A DNA stretch of 64,000 bases from Oegoconia quadripuncta. Its lineage: Eukaryota > Arthropoda > Insecta > Lepidoptera > Autostichidae. The notes below the pieces were generated by a model. The model was given only the letters and a program-made list of their open reading frames with translations. It had not been told where the DNA came from and did not search any database. Position numbers and translations under genes: made by a program. The stretch covers positions 992,001 through 1,056,000 of the forward strand of contig OX438754.1 of NCBI GenBank assembly GCA_949316235.1, given 5' to 3'. Positions 1 to 10,567 of this stretch are shown piece after piece; the stretch's first letter is position 1; every line of letters begins with the position of its first letter.

Positions 1-526
1 ATCACACAAAAACGGTCAGGGAAATTGGCAAAGTACAGACGAATCTCCCTAAAAGTATTATATGGACCGTATGGACCGAAGCACTCTAGCACCATCTATT
101 AGAAAGTATTCATACAATATCAACACTCAAACCAAATCCATAATAATATGTCACATATAAATGAGTAAGAAAATTTCGTCAGCTCTGCTAATTGATATCG
201 TGGTCTAGTGGCAAGCGACACGAGTGCTTAGGTACCGTCTTTCGAAAAGACACGGTTTTCGAATGCGGCTAAGACAATTTTTATTCGATTTGTTTTCTAT
301 TTGGAATTTTTTTTGCTTTTTATAAAGGAAAATAAAACGTAAACACTTCATTAAAATAATAAAAAGGTAAGGAAAATAAGAAAAGTAAAAATTTTTGGAG
401 GTAACACTTTAGCCCATGTGATAGTTTTAGGATGATTGGTTTGTACTACAAAGCGAAAAATTAAAACTTTTTTACAAAAAATACCTATAATAAATTTTAA
501 CTTGAAATAAGTTATATTTTAATGTA
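1..526. other. AT-rich intergenic stretch with a decayed tRNA-like block
   Basis: No coding sequence is recognisable. Around 203-275 a tRNA-like block is visible (A-box-like TGGTCTAGTGG, B-box-like GGTTTTCGAATGC), but the arms do not pair into a clean cloverleaf, so it is probably an old SINE head rather than a tRNA gene. Confidence 0.4.
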
Positions 527-652
527 TGTACATGAAACAGCAAATTTATAAAACACAATTAAAAATACCTATATCTTATAGTAAAAGTACGCCGTCCAAC
601 TCGCTTCCGTGAGGCATAGTACCTAGTACGCTAGCGCTATTGCCCCGCTGAA
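527..652 (-). repeat. 3'-terminal fragment of the retroelement also found at 10,568-10,833
   Basis: The reverse complement of this block matches 10,708-10,833 almost base for base, including the end of the coding fragment and the AT-rich tail after it. Two copies of one family in opposite orientation. Confidence 0.75.
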
Positions 653-1315
653 TTTTAACTTATATTTTTAATAAGTCGGAACTTCCGATAGGTATTATGT
701 GTCCGATTCCGACTTCGGTTCCGATTCTTTTAAATCGGGTGTCGATACAAATCTTCCTCCTAACTTGATGAAAAACCAGACGTATTCAGTTGAACGAAGC
801 CTCGATCGACACCTCATTAATCCAAATTTACTGAGGTGGTCAGGCTGTAGCTGGTAACATACATATAAGATTAAATACATTACTCGTTTTTTGTTTCGTT
901 GTATTGAGCAAATGCCGTCACAGGCAACTTCACAGCTCCCGATACTGACCTTGACCAACCTCGTTTATCGACAATATTTAAAGCCCACCTAAAGATACAA
1001 CAATAAAATAGTTATGTGTTGGTATAATTCACATGTACATAGCGGTCTTTATTTGGCTACTGATGTCTTGTTAGCACCTTACTGAATGTCTGTATTTGCT
1101 AGTATTTAAACAGGACATGGAAGTTGTAGTTTAAAGATATCAGTCATCGACGGAAATGGACAGGTTTTCTTTCAAGAAATCGGTTATGGAATATTTTCGT
1201 GAAATCCTTTTTGGGGAATAACTAATTTACCTCGAGACGCGAGCTTGGAGTTTGATATGTTTGCAACACTGCTGATACCATATATAGAATTCCGAATTTA
1301 AGTAACCTGAAATTT
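653..1315. other. Non-coding stretch, nothing recognised
   Basis: Only short chance open frames are present; no motif, splice pattern or known repeat is recognised. Confidence 0.4.
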
Positions 1316-1612
1316 AACCGCCTCCGTGGCTCAATGTAAACTACATTGGGTTTACGATTCGGAGGTCGCAGGTTCGATCTCCAGCGGGGTACATGTTTAA
1401 GTACTCGGTTTGATTGGTGGTAGGGCATTTTAAATGTCCGCCTGGCTAGCTACCACCATCTTATCTAAATCTGCCGCCAAGCAGCAATGTGAATATCATT
1501 GTTGTGTTCCGGTTGTCAGAGATAAGGTAGCCAGTCTTCCAAATGTGTTGGGGTTTCCGAGTCAGTACGCTTTCACCTTCGACCTCATCTTCACTTAACA
1601 TCAGTTGTGATT
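1316..1612 (+). mobile_element. SINE-A copy (tRNA-derived), 3' end replaced
   Basis: The head carries a polymerase III A box (TGGCTCAATGTA) and B box (GGTTCGATCTCC), followed by the SINE-A body (GTACTCGGTTTG, GCCGCCAAGCAGC, CATCAG). The A-rich tail is missing because a LINE 3' end (1,613-1,810) joins directly. Short frames across it are accidental. Confidence 0.85.
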
Positions 1613-1810
1613 CAAACTTCAAACTTCAAGCATTTATTTCAACGTAAGATACATGATATCATTTGTTGAATGTCAATTTAAATCTATTGGAAATATAAAT
1701 AGGGCTAAGCATTTATCGGTCAGTCAGTATGTCCAAGCTACCACCGCTTCGGAAAGGGAAATCATCTGTGGGATAAGAAGCGGCGCAACAAACCCACAGG
1801 ATCATTTTTT
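1613..1810 (-). mobile_element. LINE-F 3' end, repeated heptanucleotide-type tail
   Basis: Begins with CAAACTTCAAACTTCAAGC and then matches 28,258-28,460 and the reverse complement of 5,938-6,168 (shared GCTACCACCGCTTCGGAAAG and GAAGCGGCGCA). It is the 3' UTR of a severely 5'-truncated non-LTR element, read on the minus strand. Confidence 0.75.
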
Positions 1811-1865
1811 TTTCTTTCTTTTTTTTTATATACATATATCAAAGTATAAGATTCAGATTCAGTTA

Positions 1866-2312
1866 GACGTGCTCAGTCACTGAACGTATTCAAGGCACAA
1901 GTGAAGGAGTTGTATCTAGCCATCTAGCTCCTCTATCTATCCTCTTTTCTGTGTGCTTCCATTTAATTACTGTGTGCTTAGTTACGTACTATTCTATTTA
2001 ATTAGTATAAATTCAAATATTGGTATATATTATATGTATTATTTTTTATATATATTATGTATGTAATATTATGTATGTGTGTTTGTATGTATTCAATTAA
2101 CGTATGTATTTATATGGGTGATTTATTTATTTTATTAAAATTAGTTTACCGTGCACGCTACCTACATGTCATGTGCATAATGCTTCCTAACCCAAATGTT
2201 GCCTGGAAGAGATCGCTTTTAGTGATAAGGCCGCCAAATTGTACTATCCCCTTTTTCTTATTTCTTTTTATGCTTCTTATTGTTGTACAATAAAGAATAT
2301 TTTGTTGTTGTT
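1866..2312 (+). mobile_element. LINE-G 3' end with RT C-terminal remnant
   Basis: The frame at 1,866-1,925 reads SLNVFKAQVKELY then stop, a typical C-terminus of jockey/CR1-like reverse transcriptase ORFs. The following 3' UTR ends GTACAATAAAGAATATT. The same sequence recurs inverted at 47,227-47,625, and its terminal motif (GCCTGGAAGAGATCGC) recurs at 10,166, 17,165, 43,985 and 55,113. Confidence 0.7.
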
Positions 2313-2417
2313 GTATAAAACTAATACAATTTTATAATTTTTGGGAGCTGGGCGAAGTATACCAAGCGTTTTTGTCATTCAGGATTGAGGTCAAGTACCA
2401 AACCGTTGTGCATAAAA

Positions 2418-3010
2418 AAAATAGTGTAATTGTGGTGACTCCATACCTGATTACGAAGAACTTTCCCCAATGGACCATGGCCGAATTCAGCCGTAAAGTG
2501 TTGGACTTCCATACTCTTGGAAGTTTCAGAATGGTCTACTTTGTATGGGTAATTGAATATTATTGGATCGAATTCGACTTTGGTTCATTGGGGAACTTTT
2601 TTTTTTTTTTTTTTTTATGAACAACGGTTTGGTGCTTGACCTCAATCACACCTGATGTTAAGTGAAGATGAGGTCGAAGGTGGAAGCGTACTGACCCGGA
2701 AACCCCAACATATTTGGGAGACTGGCTATCTTATCTCTGACAACCGGAACACAACAATGCTATTAACATTGCTGCTTGGCGGCAGATTTAGATAAGATGG
2801 TGGTAGCTAGCCAGGCGGACATTTAAAATGCCCTACCACCAATCAAACCGAGTACTTAAACATGTACCCCGCTGGGGATCGAACCCGCGACCTCCGAATC
2901 GTAAACCCAATGTTGTTTACATTGAGCCACGGAGGCGGTTAACGTTGTTGGTAATCAGGAATGGAGACACCAGTAAGCAGGAATTACACGAATTAAATAT
3001 CACCGTATAT
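2418..3010 (-). mobile_element. MITE-1 copy split by a SINE
   Basis: 2,418-2,598 and 2,943-3,010 are two parts of one MITE-1 element (shared GGCCGAATTCAGCCG core and TCGTGTAATTCCTG end with 6,558-6,800). SINE-A inserted between them. The left end is replaced by a SINE-A tail fragment at 2,380-2,417. Confidence 0.75.
2599..2941 (-). mobile_element. SINE-A, nearly full length
   Basis: On the minus strand it begins with the tRNA-like head (AACCGCCTCCGTGGCTCAAT), has a B box GGTTCGATCCCC, the SINE-A body and a long A tail, seen here as the T run at 2,599-2,616. It interrupts MITE-1. Open frames across it in many copies reflect its conserved sequence, not a gene. Confidence 0.9.
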
Positions 3011-3063
3011 CATAAACATGATGTGGTGCTGGAGGAGAATGGAACGTATCAGCTGGACACATA

Positions 3064-3203
3064 GGTGTCGATTCGGTTGCACACGAACTAAACTAAAACC
3101 AGATTTAGACTGGTGCTGTCACGTTATATTGTTCCAGAGAGATTAAGACAGACCTACTTTAAAATTGGTTTTAGTTTAGTTTGCGTACAACCGAAACGAC
3201 ACC
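3064..3203. mobile_element. MITE-2: 140-bp element with ~38-bp terminal inverted repeats
   Basis: 3,064-3,101 (GGTGTCG...AAACCA) is mirrored with three mismatches at 3,166-3,203 (TGGTTTT...CGACACC). ATA on both sides may be a 3-bp target duplication. No coding capacity. Confidence 0.75.
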
Positions 3204-3556
3204 ATAATATATCTCCAGCAGACGTTCAAAATTATCTTTACAAAAAAAAACGGAAACTATGTGGAAAATTCTATTACAAAATTTTAGAGATGATAAGCAA
3301 GCATGAACATGTAACGCTCGGCGATATTCAGGCTAATTATTATTTAACATTTTCCTTGCTTTGTTGAATCACAAATAGTAAAATTACTCATTTAACACTG
3401 CAACACCACGTTTCTCTCTCTTTCTTCTCTGGGGAGGTCAGCCTTGTGAAAGAGCAGTAAATGTAAGTCACTACGCTTTTGAATGTTATTTATAATTTTG
3501 ATTTTATCATCTTGTCACAAACATAAATCATCATCAAGAGGAGGCATATAATATTT
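3204..3556. other. Non-coding stretch, nothing recognised
   Basis: AT-rich sequence with no supported frame; part of it resembles LINE-J 3' UTR text (TCTTCTCTGGGGAG near 3,425) but only over a short length. Confidence 0.3.
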
Positions 3557-3880
3557 AACCGGCCGGGGCTCAATGTAAACATCGAGTTTACGATTCGGAG
3601 GTCGCGGGTTCGATCCCCAGCGGAGTACATGTTTAAGTACTCGGTTTGGTTGGTGGTAAGGGCATTTTAAATGTCCACCTGGCTAGCTACCACCATCTTA
3701 TCTAAGTCTGCCTCCAACCAGCAATATTGATAGGTTTGTTGTATTCCGATTGTCAGAGATAAGATAGCCAGTCCCTCAAATAAGATGGGCTTTCCGGATC
3801 AGTACGTTTCCGACCTTCGCTTTCACTTAACATCAGGTGTGATTGAGGACAAGCGCTAACCTGTTACGCATGAAAAAAAA
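3557..3880 (+). mobile_element. SINE-A, diverged full-length copy
   Basis: Head with B box GGTTCGATCCCC, complete body including the CATCAGGTGTGATTGAGG tail and an A-rich end (ATGAAAAAAAA). Several substitutions in the head suggest an older insertion. Confidence 0.85.
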
Positions 3881-4741
3881 TATGTTCAACTGTGGGGTAA
3901 CGACAAGCCGAAATTAAAATGATGTTACAGAAACTCCCTAATAATGCCGTATCCATTTTTCAAAACATAAAATGATTTGTTTATTTATATCTATGTAGTG
4001 TAATTTCAGGCACACTGTTACCGTCACGTGATGGAAGCGTGGAGCATGACTGTTTACTGATCAATCAGCACTGCACAGGCTTCGTTGTCACAAACTTTCA
4101 CTGTCTTATAGGGTTCACACAAATATTAGTATAAATCATTGCACCGAAAAAAGTGAGCCTTGCTTATAAATGGTAATATAACTATTTAAGCATTTAAAAT
4201 CCAAAAAAAAACCGAGAGAACATTTTGTATTTTGCGGACGTCACGTTAGATGTTTTACCATAAAATATATCTAATGACACTCCAGGTATCAAGACGAATC
4301 TAACGACACCATGCACTTCGAAATCGGTCAAGCCGTTTTTGGCTACAGGATGCGCCAAAAGAACGAACACACGTGCACATACTAAATATCTAATAGTTAT
4401 TTAATTCAAACGAGCTAACCGCGGCGAACAAATCAACGGCCACCAACCAAAAGTCCGTCGTCTGCACAGCGTTCTACGACAAAAATTAAATAACAGCCAG
4501 GGCATGGAACACCTTTTAATAAATAATAACCTTTTTTTGTTAATGTTGTTTTGACATGGTTTTTAAATTGTTTTTCATTTAGATTAAACCTTTAATTAAG
4601 GCAGTACTTAGAGTATATCACATCACAGATGCATTATGTTTGTTATAGTGTATGTATTGTTGGTTATTAGGATAATCAACCAACAACAAATAAAGAAAAT
4701 AAAAATAATCAACTTCCATAAATAGTACTTCAAAAACAATG
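3881..4741. other. Non-coding stretch, nothing recognised
   Basis: No supported gene. Stop codons in all frames and low GC; a block at 4,240-4,380 is somewhat GC-richer but has no recognisable content. Confidence 0.3.
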
Positions 4742-5135
4742 AAGTTTTTTTTTATGATTGACTGGATTCGCCTTTGACCACAATCTCACCTGATGGAAAG
4801 TGACGATGTGGCCGATTATGAAGCACGCTTTCTCAGTAAATGCCTATTCACTCTGCTCTTGAAGATCCCAAGGTTGTAGGATTCAGGAAAGACTGACGCC
4901 GGAAGGGAGTTCCATGCCTTGACTATTCGGATGATGAATGAAGAATCGAACTTCTTAGTGCGAATGTTCGGTATATTAACTATATACGGGTGGAATCCCT
5001 CCCCACGCCTAGTGGTCCGAAGATGGAAGGGTGATGGGTGAATAAGATTATGTAATCCCAACGCACACTCCCCGAAATGCATCCTGTAAAAAACTGAGAG
5101 ACAGGCCACTTTGCGGCGGTGTTCAAGGCTCTATG
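4742..5135 (-). mobile_element. LINE-C 3' fragment encoding the RT C-terminus
   Basis: The minus-strand frame 5,109-4,816 encodes about 97 residues ([39 protein letters not shown]), the C-terminal thumb/connection region of a CR1/jockey-like RT. The A tail lies at 4,745. Close relatives: 17,797-18,190, 20,210-20,565 and 39,268-39,465. 5'-truncated, not functional. Confidence 0.8.
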
Positions 5136-5137
5136 CA

Positions 5138-5196
5138 AGTGATAATCTTTATCCTACGAAATAAATATTTTTTGACTTTGACTTTGACTTTGTAAT
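5138..5196 (+). mobile_element. LINE 3' tip with (TTTGAC)n tail
   Basis: Ends CTACGAAATAAATATTTT followed by three TTTGAC repeats, the simple-repeat 3' tail seen on other LINE-J-like copies in the window. Severely truncated, inserted at the edge of the LINE-C fragment. Confidence 0.6.
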
Positions 5197-5272
5197 TTAG
5201 CAGTCATCGAATTATCCACCTATGAGTCTCATGGCACGTCGTTCCACAGAATCGAGTGCAGCTTTCTTTCTT

Positions 5273-5475
5273 TATGCATGACGGGATCGTACTTGACCTC
5301 AATCACACCTGATGTTAAGTGAAGATGAAGTCGAAGGTGGAAGCGTTCTGACCCGGAAACCCCAACACATTTGGGTGACTGGCTATCTTATCTCTGACAA
5401 CCGGGACACAACAATGCTGTTAATATTGCTGCTTGGCGGCAGATTTAGATAAGATGGTGGTAGCTAGCCAATTTA
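5273..5475 (-). mobile_element. SINE-A, head missing
   Basis: Tail and body of SINE-A (CTTGACCTCAATCACACCTG to GATGGTGGTAGCTAGCCA on the plus strand). The tRNA-like head is absent. Confidence 0.8.
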
Positions 5476-5745
5476 GCCAAAACCAACCAATGTAGCAGAA
5501 TAATGCAAAAATAGGTACAAACATATTACTAGTTAATAATAAATAAATAGATATACTTAGACATACACGTACCGCTCTGGAGGCGGTCAAAAACAGTTGA
5601 ACTTCGCTTGTCAGGAAAATAGATATCTACTCTGATCTATGCACATTAACACTATACTGGGTCGCATATGCATACACAAATTGATCGGCTTCACGTAACC
5701 TCGCACGAACTACTGCATGACGTCCACCGGCGGAGTGCTCCGGCC

Positions 5746-5937
5746 CTACGCCGTCGGGCTCCCGCTCTCGTTGACGAGCCTCTGCCGCTCGCGGTACATG
5801 GACACTTGGATGTTCTCCAGCTGGTGGTACCGGCACACCTTGAGGGTTGAGAACACGGCTAGGCCGACCCACGTGGCGAAGGCCGCCCATGCGGCAAACT
5901 GTACCGTACCAATCTCCATGTAGAACAATGTATGCAG
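5746..5937 (-). CDS. TMEM179-like membrane protein, last coding exon
   Basis: The frame reads LHTLFYMEIGTVQFAAWAAF, a hydrophobic segment (AAWAAFATWVGLAVFSTLKV) and a basic cytosolic tail (YHQLENIQVSMYRERQRLV) ending at TAG (5,746-5,748). This pattern, a final transmembrane helix followed by Q-L-x-N-I-x-V-S-M-x-R-E, fits the C-terminus of animal TMEM179-family four-pass membrane proteins as I remember them. GC is far above the surroundings, as expected of an exon. The upstream boundary is probably the TAG acceptor at 5,938-5,940, though the polypyrimidine tract is poor and a LINE 3' end begins right there. Earlier exons should lie at higher coordinates on the minus strand but were not recognised. 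The exon is supported; the family name is an inference. Confidence 0.6.
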   Translation of the reverse strand: MHTLFYMEIGTVQFAAWAAFATWVGLAVFSTLKVCRYHQLENIQVSMYRERQRLVNESGSPTA

Positions 5938-6168
5938 CTAGTTAGTACTTGGCTGAACCATCCCAGAGGTGACAGTGTGTGGGTTTCTTGCGCCGCTTCT
6001 TTTCCCACAGATGATTTCCCTTTCCGAAGCGGTGGTAGCTTGGACATACTGACTGACCGAAAAATGCTTAGCCCTATTTTTATTTCCAATAGATTTATAT
6101 TGACATTCAACAAATGATATCATGTATCTTACGTTGAAATAAAATGCTTTGAGTTTGAGTTTGAGTTT
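5938..6168 (+). mobile_element. LINE-F 3' end with (TTTGAG)n tail
   Basis: Ends TTGAAATAAAATGC followed by four TTTGAG-type repeats, and contains the CCGCTTCTTTTCCCAC block shared with 1,613-1,810 and 28,258-28,460 (opposite strand). It lies inside an older minus-strand LINE remnant and abuts the TMEM179-like exon. Confidence 0.8.
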
Positions 6169-6370
6169 GACAGCAGTATTCCACGCACGGAGCCTGGTAA
6201 AGCACCAAAAGTTGTTTTGGTGTGAAATATCGCCTGACCTTAAGGAGAATGCCAAGCTTCTTAACCGCTGTTTTAGCGTTCGATTCTACGGCCTCTGAAT
6301 TCATCGTAAAAAAATTATATATTTCGGAGGCGCTATTTGGTGAGTTTTTTGTGATAGAAATTGTAATCAT
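6169..6370 (-). mobile_element. Decayed jockey/CR1-like RT fragment
   Basis: The minus frame reads NAKTAVKKLGILLKVRRYFT then PKQLLVLYQAPCVEYC, matching the post-catalytic region of jockey/CR1 RTs (compare [15 protein letters not shown] at 44,500). Both ends are lost and the LINE-F insertion interrupts it. Confidence 0.65.
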
Positions 6371-6557
6371 AAGTGAAACAGTATCTGAGAGTGATTAATC
6401 AGGATTCAGGCATCACGCGACACCAAAAGTCACTATAATTATTGAATAACTCTTAAATTGAAGTGACAATATTTTTTTCTCTGGGCAACTATTGTGCAGT
6501 ACCTACCTACTTGAGCACAATTTTTTGATATCATCAAAATATCTGCATTCCACTATA

Positions 6558-6800
6558 CAGGGTGAAATTTATTTCGTGTAATTCCTGCGTACTGGTGCCT
6601 CCGCTCCTGATTACGATTAACTTTCCACTAGTAAACCATAGCCGAATTCAGCCGAAAATCGTTGGACGTCCATACAGAAGGTGGATTCTGAATGGTTTAC
6701 TTTGTATGGTTAATCGAAAATTTTTTTGAGCGAGTTTTACTATGGTTCCTTAGGGAAAATTGTTCGTAATCAAGACTAGGTATTGCATGAATTCACCCTG
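6558..6800. mobile_element. MITE-1: intact 243-bp element with TA target duplication
   Basis: Terminal inverted repeats CAGGGTGAA / TTCACCCTG are flanked by TA on both sides, and the sub-terminal regions are also inverted (CTGATTACGA ... TCGTAATCAAG). No coding capacity. TA duplications and CAGGGTG ends suit a Tc1/mariner-type mobilising source. Related broken copies are at 2,418-3,010, 9,992-10,567 and 61,213-61,352. Confidence 0.85.
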
Positions 6801-7538
6801 TATTCTAGCAGCACAAACAAATATTTAAATAATAATGCAATAATGGATTTTCATTAAATTTTATTATCCTTTACAGACGGACAGAGTTCATTAAGTAATG
6901 TCTCCATTTGGACCTTTCGGATAAGGAACCCTAAAATAAAATAGTATATGACAGTTGACAACCCTAATGGACTTTGATCGCGCCGCGTCCAAAGTTCCCC
7001 CTGTATGGAGGGCAAAGTCCAAGGTTCGATTCCATTACGATCCGGACAAGGTTTCGTTTGGATTAATTGTAATACTTAGACGTAATAAATAATATAGCTC
7101 CCTCCTCATGGCTTTGTCTTGTGATTTAACACATTGTTATTTATATTTTTAATTACTTTTGACATAATTTAAATTGCGAGTTCTTGTGAAATAGCGCAAT
7201 CGTATACGAGTCCGTGCTTTTTGTCCAGTAAAAATACGAATTTTTGTGGTGTAACTCCCATAATCTTAAAGTTCATGATTTTTTATAGAAGGGTAGGAAT
7301 ATAATATGTAATAGAACAAAGATGTTTTCTAATAATTCTGTAGCTTGCTTTAGGTATAGCATTGGTATTTGGTATTGGTATTCACATTAGGCTCCACTGA
7401 AAACCAGCGTTGTAGTTCTTCTTCTCTCGACTACAACAAATGCTGAGTTGGGGACCTGATTTGATGCCACTTTGCGACACCGAAAACTAGCCAATGCATA
7501 CCTACTTATATTAAGTTCCACATTTCTATGTTGTATTT
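6801..7538. other. Non-coding stretch with weak dispersed-repeat text
   Basis: No supported gene. A short (GGTATT)n-like tract lies at 7,366-7,382. Confidence 0.3.
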
Positions 7539-7645
7539 TTTTTTTTTTTTTTTTTTTTTATTAGAATGGGATCACTTTTGACCTCAATCTGGACTAATGT
7601 CGAGATAAGGTCTACGATGGAACGAGCTTTCCCAGAAGATGCCTA
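7539..7645 (-). mobile_element. LINE-C-like 3' tip
   Basis: A T run (the A tail on the minus strand) is followed by GATCACTTTTGACCTCAATC, a diverged form of the LINE-C/SINE-A 3' tail. About 100 bp remain. Confidence 0.5.
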
Positions 7646-7717
7646 TGTATGTATTATATAATACAAAGGTAACAATTAAATGTATTGTATAAGTGTCGCT
7701 AAATGGATCAAATTTAC

Positions 7718-7948
7718 CGTTACCGTACCGTTACTTTTTGGAATAAGCTCCCGGCGGATGTCTTTCCGAACCGATACGATCTGGGAACCTTCAAGAAGCG
7801 AGCATATTCCTTCCTTAAAGGCCGGCAACGCCACTGCGGATCTTCCGTTTCCGTAGATAGTTATGGGCAGCGGTGACACTTACCATCAGGTGCGCCTCTT
7901 GCTCGTTTGCCCACCTCTTCAATAAAAAAAAAATAAAAAAAAAAAAAT
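7718..7948 (+). mobile_element. LINE-E 3' end
   Basis: Near identical to 44,836-45,046: encodes [20 protein letters not shown], then stop, CTTACCATCAGGTGCGCC and an A-rich tail. Strong 5' truncation. Confidence 0.85.
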
Positions 7949-7964
7949 TTTTATTCTTATTTAG

Positions 7965-8180
7965 TTATAAAACCTACAATATTAAATTAAAGTTAACTAC
8001 TGCGAACTTCATTGCTTTGTAGAAGATGCTAAGATCTCCTAAAACAATTTTCTAAAAAATTAATCAATGCCTACTTTATATTTTCCAAAAATAGTTTATT
8101 GACCTGTGATATTTGTCGTTGGGAATTTTCGGATAAATACAAAGAAGTTATTGTTTTTTTTTTTTTAAAGAATCACAGGA
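7965..8180 (+). repeat. Dispersed repeat R1 (pair with 12,450-12,655)
   Basis: About 200 bp shared with 12,450-12,655 (AACCTCCAATATTAAATTAAAG, GTAGAAGATGCTAAGAT). Both copies sit next to a LINE 3' end, so it may be part of a larger element. Confidence 0.7.
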
Positions 8181-8239
8181 CTTCTGTGTATTATTCTCCG
8201 ACGCAATGAAACTTACGTAACTACCGTGATTTACGCACA

Positions 8240-8580
8240 GTACAGCAATGTGCTTTCAGAGGCTTTTTGGCGGGAACTCGGCGAGTGAAGTAGCATTTTT
8301 CTTTATAAGTCTTAAAATTTGTGCATTCTAACTTTTGATGCTTAATAATGGCAGAATATTGTGCAGCAAACGTTAGTGTTGGTGTACAGGTGAAGGGAAG
8401 TGTAAATTAAAGTGCGTAACGGAGCTTTCGGGTTCCCACAAGAAGCCGCCAAAATCTTTTGTAAAGCATTCTGCCACTTTACTGAAGAATGACTTGACCG
8501 TGACTAGACTCTGTATACGACGAATTACTTGTTTTGATTGAGACTGACCTATAAACTGAAGAAATAAGATAAATAAAAAT
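8240..8580 (+). repeat. Dispersed repeat R2, ~320 bp
   Basis: Shares GGCGGGAACTCGGCGAGTGA, GAAGGGAAGTGTAAATTAAA and TTCGGGTTCCCACAAGAAGC with 29,514-29,925 and 29,955-30,265. No open frame through it; family not recognised. Confidence 0.7.
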
Positions 8581-8734
8581 TTTCACTCGAAACTGGCAGT
8601 AATGTCCCTCGACAATGAGGTTGACTGGTTGCCATCCTCAAAAATAAGAAGAAGAACTACCGTGAGTTTTATGCATACATAGAAAATAATACAAAAAAAT
8701 CAATAGCTTCTTTTAATTTTATGTTTTATTACTA

Positions 8735-8850
8735 AATAAATAAATAATAAATAAAATAAAATATCCTTAGACATACACACAGCGCCATCTAGTTCCACAG
8801 TAAGCAACTATAGGCTTGAGTCGTGGATACCAGATGGTTGATATACTACA
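8735..8850 (-). mobile_element. SINE-C 3' half
   Basis: The block with ACACAGCGCCATCTAGTTCC and TACCAGATGGTTGATA matches the 3' half of SINE-C copies at 52,905 and 38,021. Head missing. Confidence 0.75.
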
Positions 8851-9037
8851 TTCCTTCTAAGAAGGTATACGTCATGGTATATGGGTGGCTCGGGCAGATG
8901 CTGTCAAATGCGGGCAAATGTAGGTCAAGCTACAAAGGCGAATATTAATTATGACAATGGGAAGTTAATAGAACGAGGAAATGGTCCGTCACTCATGGAA
9001 CACTGGTCCGTTTACCTCAAATCATTTAGAAGGCAAT

Positions 9038-9276
9038 TATTTATTTTTTTATATATATTTTGGACACTTACGCCAGTCATCTAGTCCCAAACTAAGCAAA
9101 GCTTGTACTATGGATACTAGACAACGGATAAACATACATAAATATTTATATAAACATCCATGACTCGGGAATAAATGTGCATATTCATCACACAAACATT
9201 TACCCGTCGCGGGATTCGGACCCGCAACCGTTGGTTTTGCTGACAGGGTCATTATCCACTACACCAATCGGTCGTC
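9038..9276 (-). mobile_element. SINE-B, full length
   Basis: On the minus strand: head GACGACCGATTGGTGTAGTG with B box GGGTCCGAATCCCGC, body with ATTCCCGAGTCATGGATG, and TTTGGGACTAGATGA near the end. Polymerase III promoter boxes are present. It could be miscalled as a tRNA gene because of the head. Confidence 0.85.
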
Positions 9277-9990
9277 AATTACCGGCGACGAATTAGTATG
9301 AGTAATTACAGACATTACCCACACACAAATCAATCAATTATGATCATGGAACCCGATGCTTATTGGTGAAGGTAAACATTTGCATGCCCTTCATGCCATC
9401 CAACTTGGCCCTCGCATGCAATGTGTGAGATTCAACCGGAGAAGTCTGCAATCCCTCCTGCTCAAACTCCATGACATCTTCTTATTAAATAACGACTTCT
9501 GCAACTCGTCAGTGATGATTGATAATCAAAGTGACATGCTAAGTGGTGGTCCGTCTCCTAATCATTTTCGATATGCAGACCTAACATTACTGTAAACGTC
9601 ACCATGCCATTTTCGGGCATACCAGCGCCACCAGATGATAGTCATAAGACTGTCCAAATTATAAATTCCGTCGCTAATTTATCGCTATCTACGACATGAA
9701 TATTATGTTGAAATAATTGCTTGAAGATTTGAAGTTTGATGATTTGTGAGAGGAATTTAATTTAATAACTTTGAATGATACAATAAATAGTTGAGTTTCA
9801 GCTGCAAGGTAAGCCTTGCCATCTCGGCGGGACGCAAATAAACCAATAATATAAATGTGATCAAAACAAACTGCCTGGCTCAGAGCCAACGGGACTGATT
9901 ATTTGACACACTCGATGACATTTTACATTCTGCAGCGATGTGGCGCTGAATGCGCTTAAGTCGTTGTAAGGATATGACACCATAGAGTAT
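9277..9990. other. Non-coding stretch, nothing recognised
   Basis: A 79-codon frame at 9,356-9,595 has no recognisable motif and no splice or start context. I see no other content. Confidence 0.3.
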
Positions 9991-9991
9991 A

Positions 9992-10567
9992 CAGGATAAA
10001 TTTGGATTCGTGTAATTCGCATTAACTGGTGACATCACTCTTGATTACGAACAACTTTTCCCAAGGAACAATACAATACAAATACACTTTATTGTACAAA
10101 AGAAACCGTAATCGAATTCGATCAAAAAACTTACGATTACCCATAAAAAGTAAACCATTCTGGAACCATCAATCAATCAAATACGCTTTATTGTTTAAAT
10201 AAGGAAGGTACATGTAAATATCTTATAGTAACTACAAATTAGACGGCCTTATCGCTAACAGCGATCTCTTCCAAGCAAACCTATCATCACGGAATTCAAT
10301 ACGAGTAATTAAGTGGGTTATCACAAATAATTTCCTAATTGTTAAGGACATCTGAAAGTTCTGCATATTGAATTCGAAAGTGTTATCTTAAAGTTATGAA
10401 AAACATTAATAAGTACCATATGTGATGAGAAACAATATTAACTAAATAATCTGAACAAATGAAATATATCCATACAATTTATACCAATACATACATATTA
10501 ATTAAAGACTTTTTAAGTAAGTCCAACAATTTTCGGCTGAATTCGGCTATGGTTTCTAGTAAAAAGT
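9992..10567. mobile_element. MITE-1 copy broken by two retroelement tips
   Basis: MITE-1 pieces at 9,992-10,063, about 10,108-10,165 and 10,516-10,567 are collinear (TTCGTGTAATTCG, AAGTAAACCATTC, TTTCGGCTGAATTCGGC). They are separated by a short LINE tip (10,064-10,107) and a LINE-G 3' end (10,166-10,515). The right end is cut by the next element. Confidence 0.7.
10166..10515 (-). mobile_element. LINE-G-like 3' end
   Basis: Starts with an (ATCA)n tract, then TTTATTGTTTAAAT and GCCTTATCGCTAACAGCGAT, the LINE-G terminal motif in reverse orientation. Inserted in MITE-1. Confidence 0.6.

Noticed and set aside
1340..1395. tRNA genes at SINE heads (also 9,190-9,276, 32,840-32,915, 52,600-52,670, 59,223-59,300)
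   Set aside because: Good B boxes but no proper cloverleaf, and each continues into a repeated SINE body and tail.
2828..3064. Recurrent 'MPYHQ...[13 protein letters not shown]' ORFs (also 1,222, 29,484, 39,168)
   Set aside because: They are the SINE-A head and body read in the same antisense frame in each copy; no gene.
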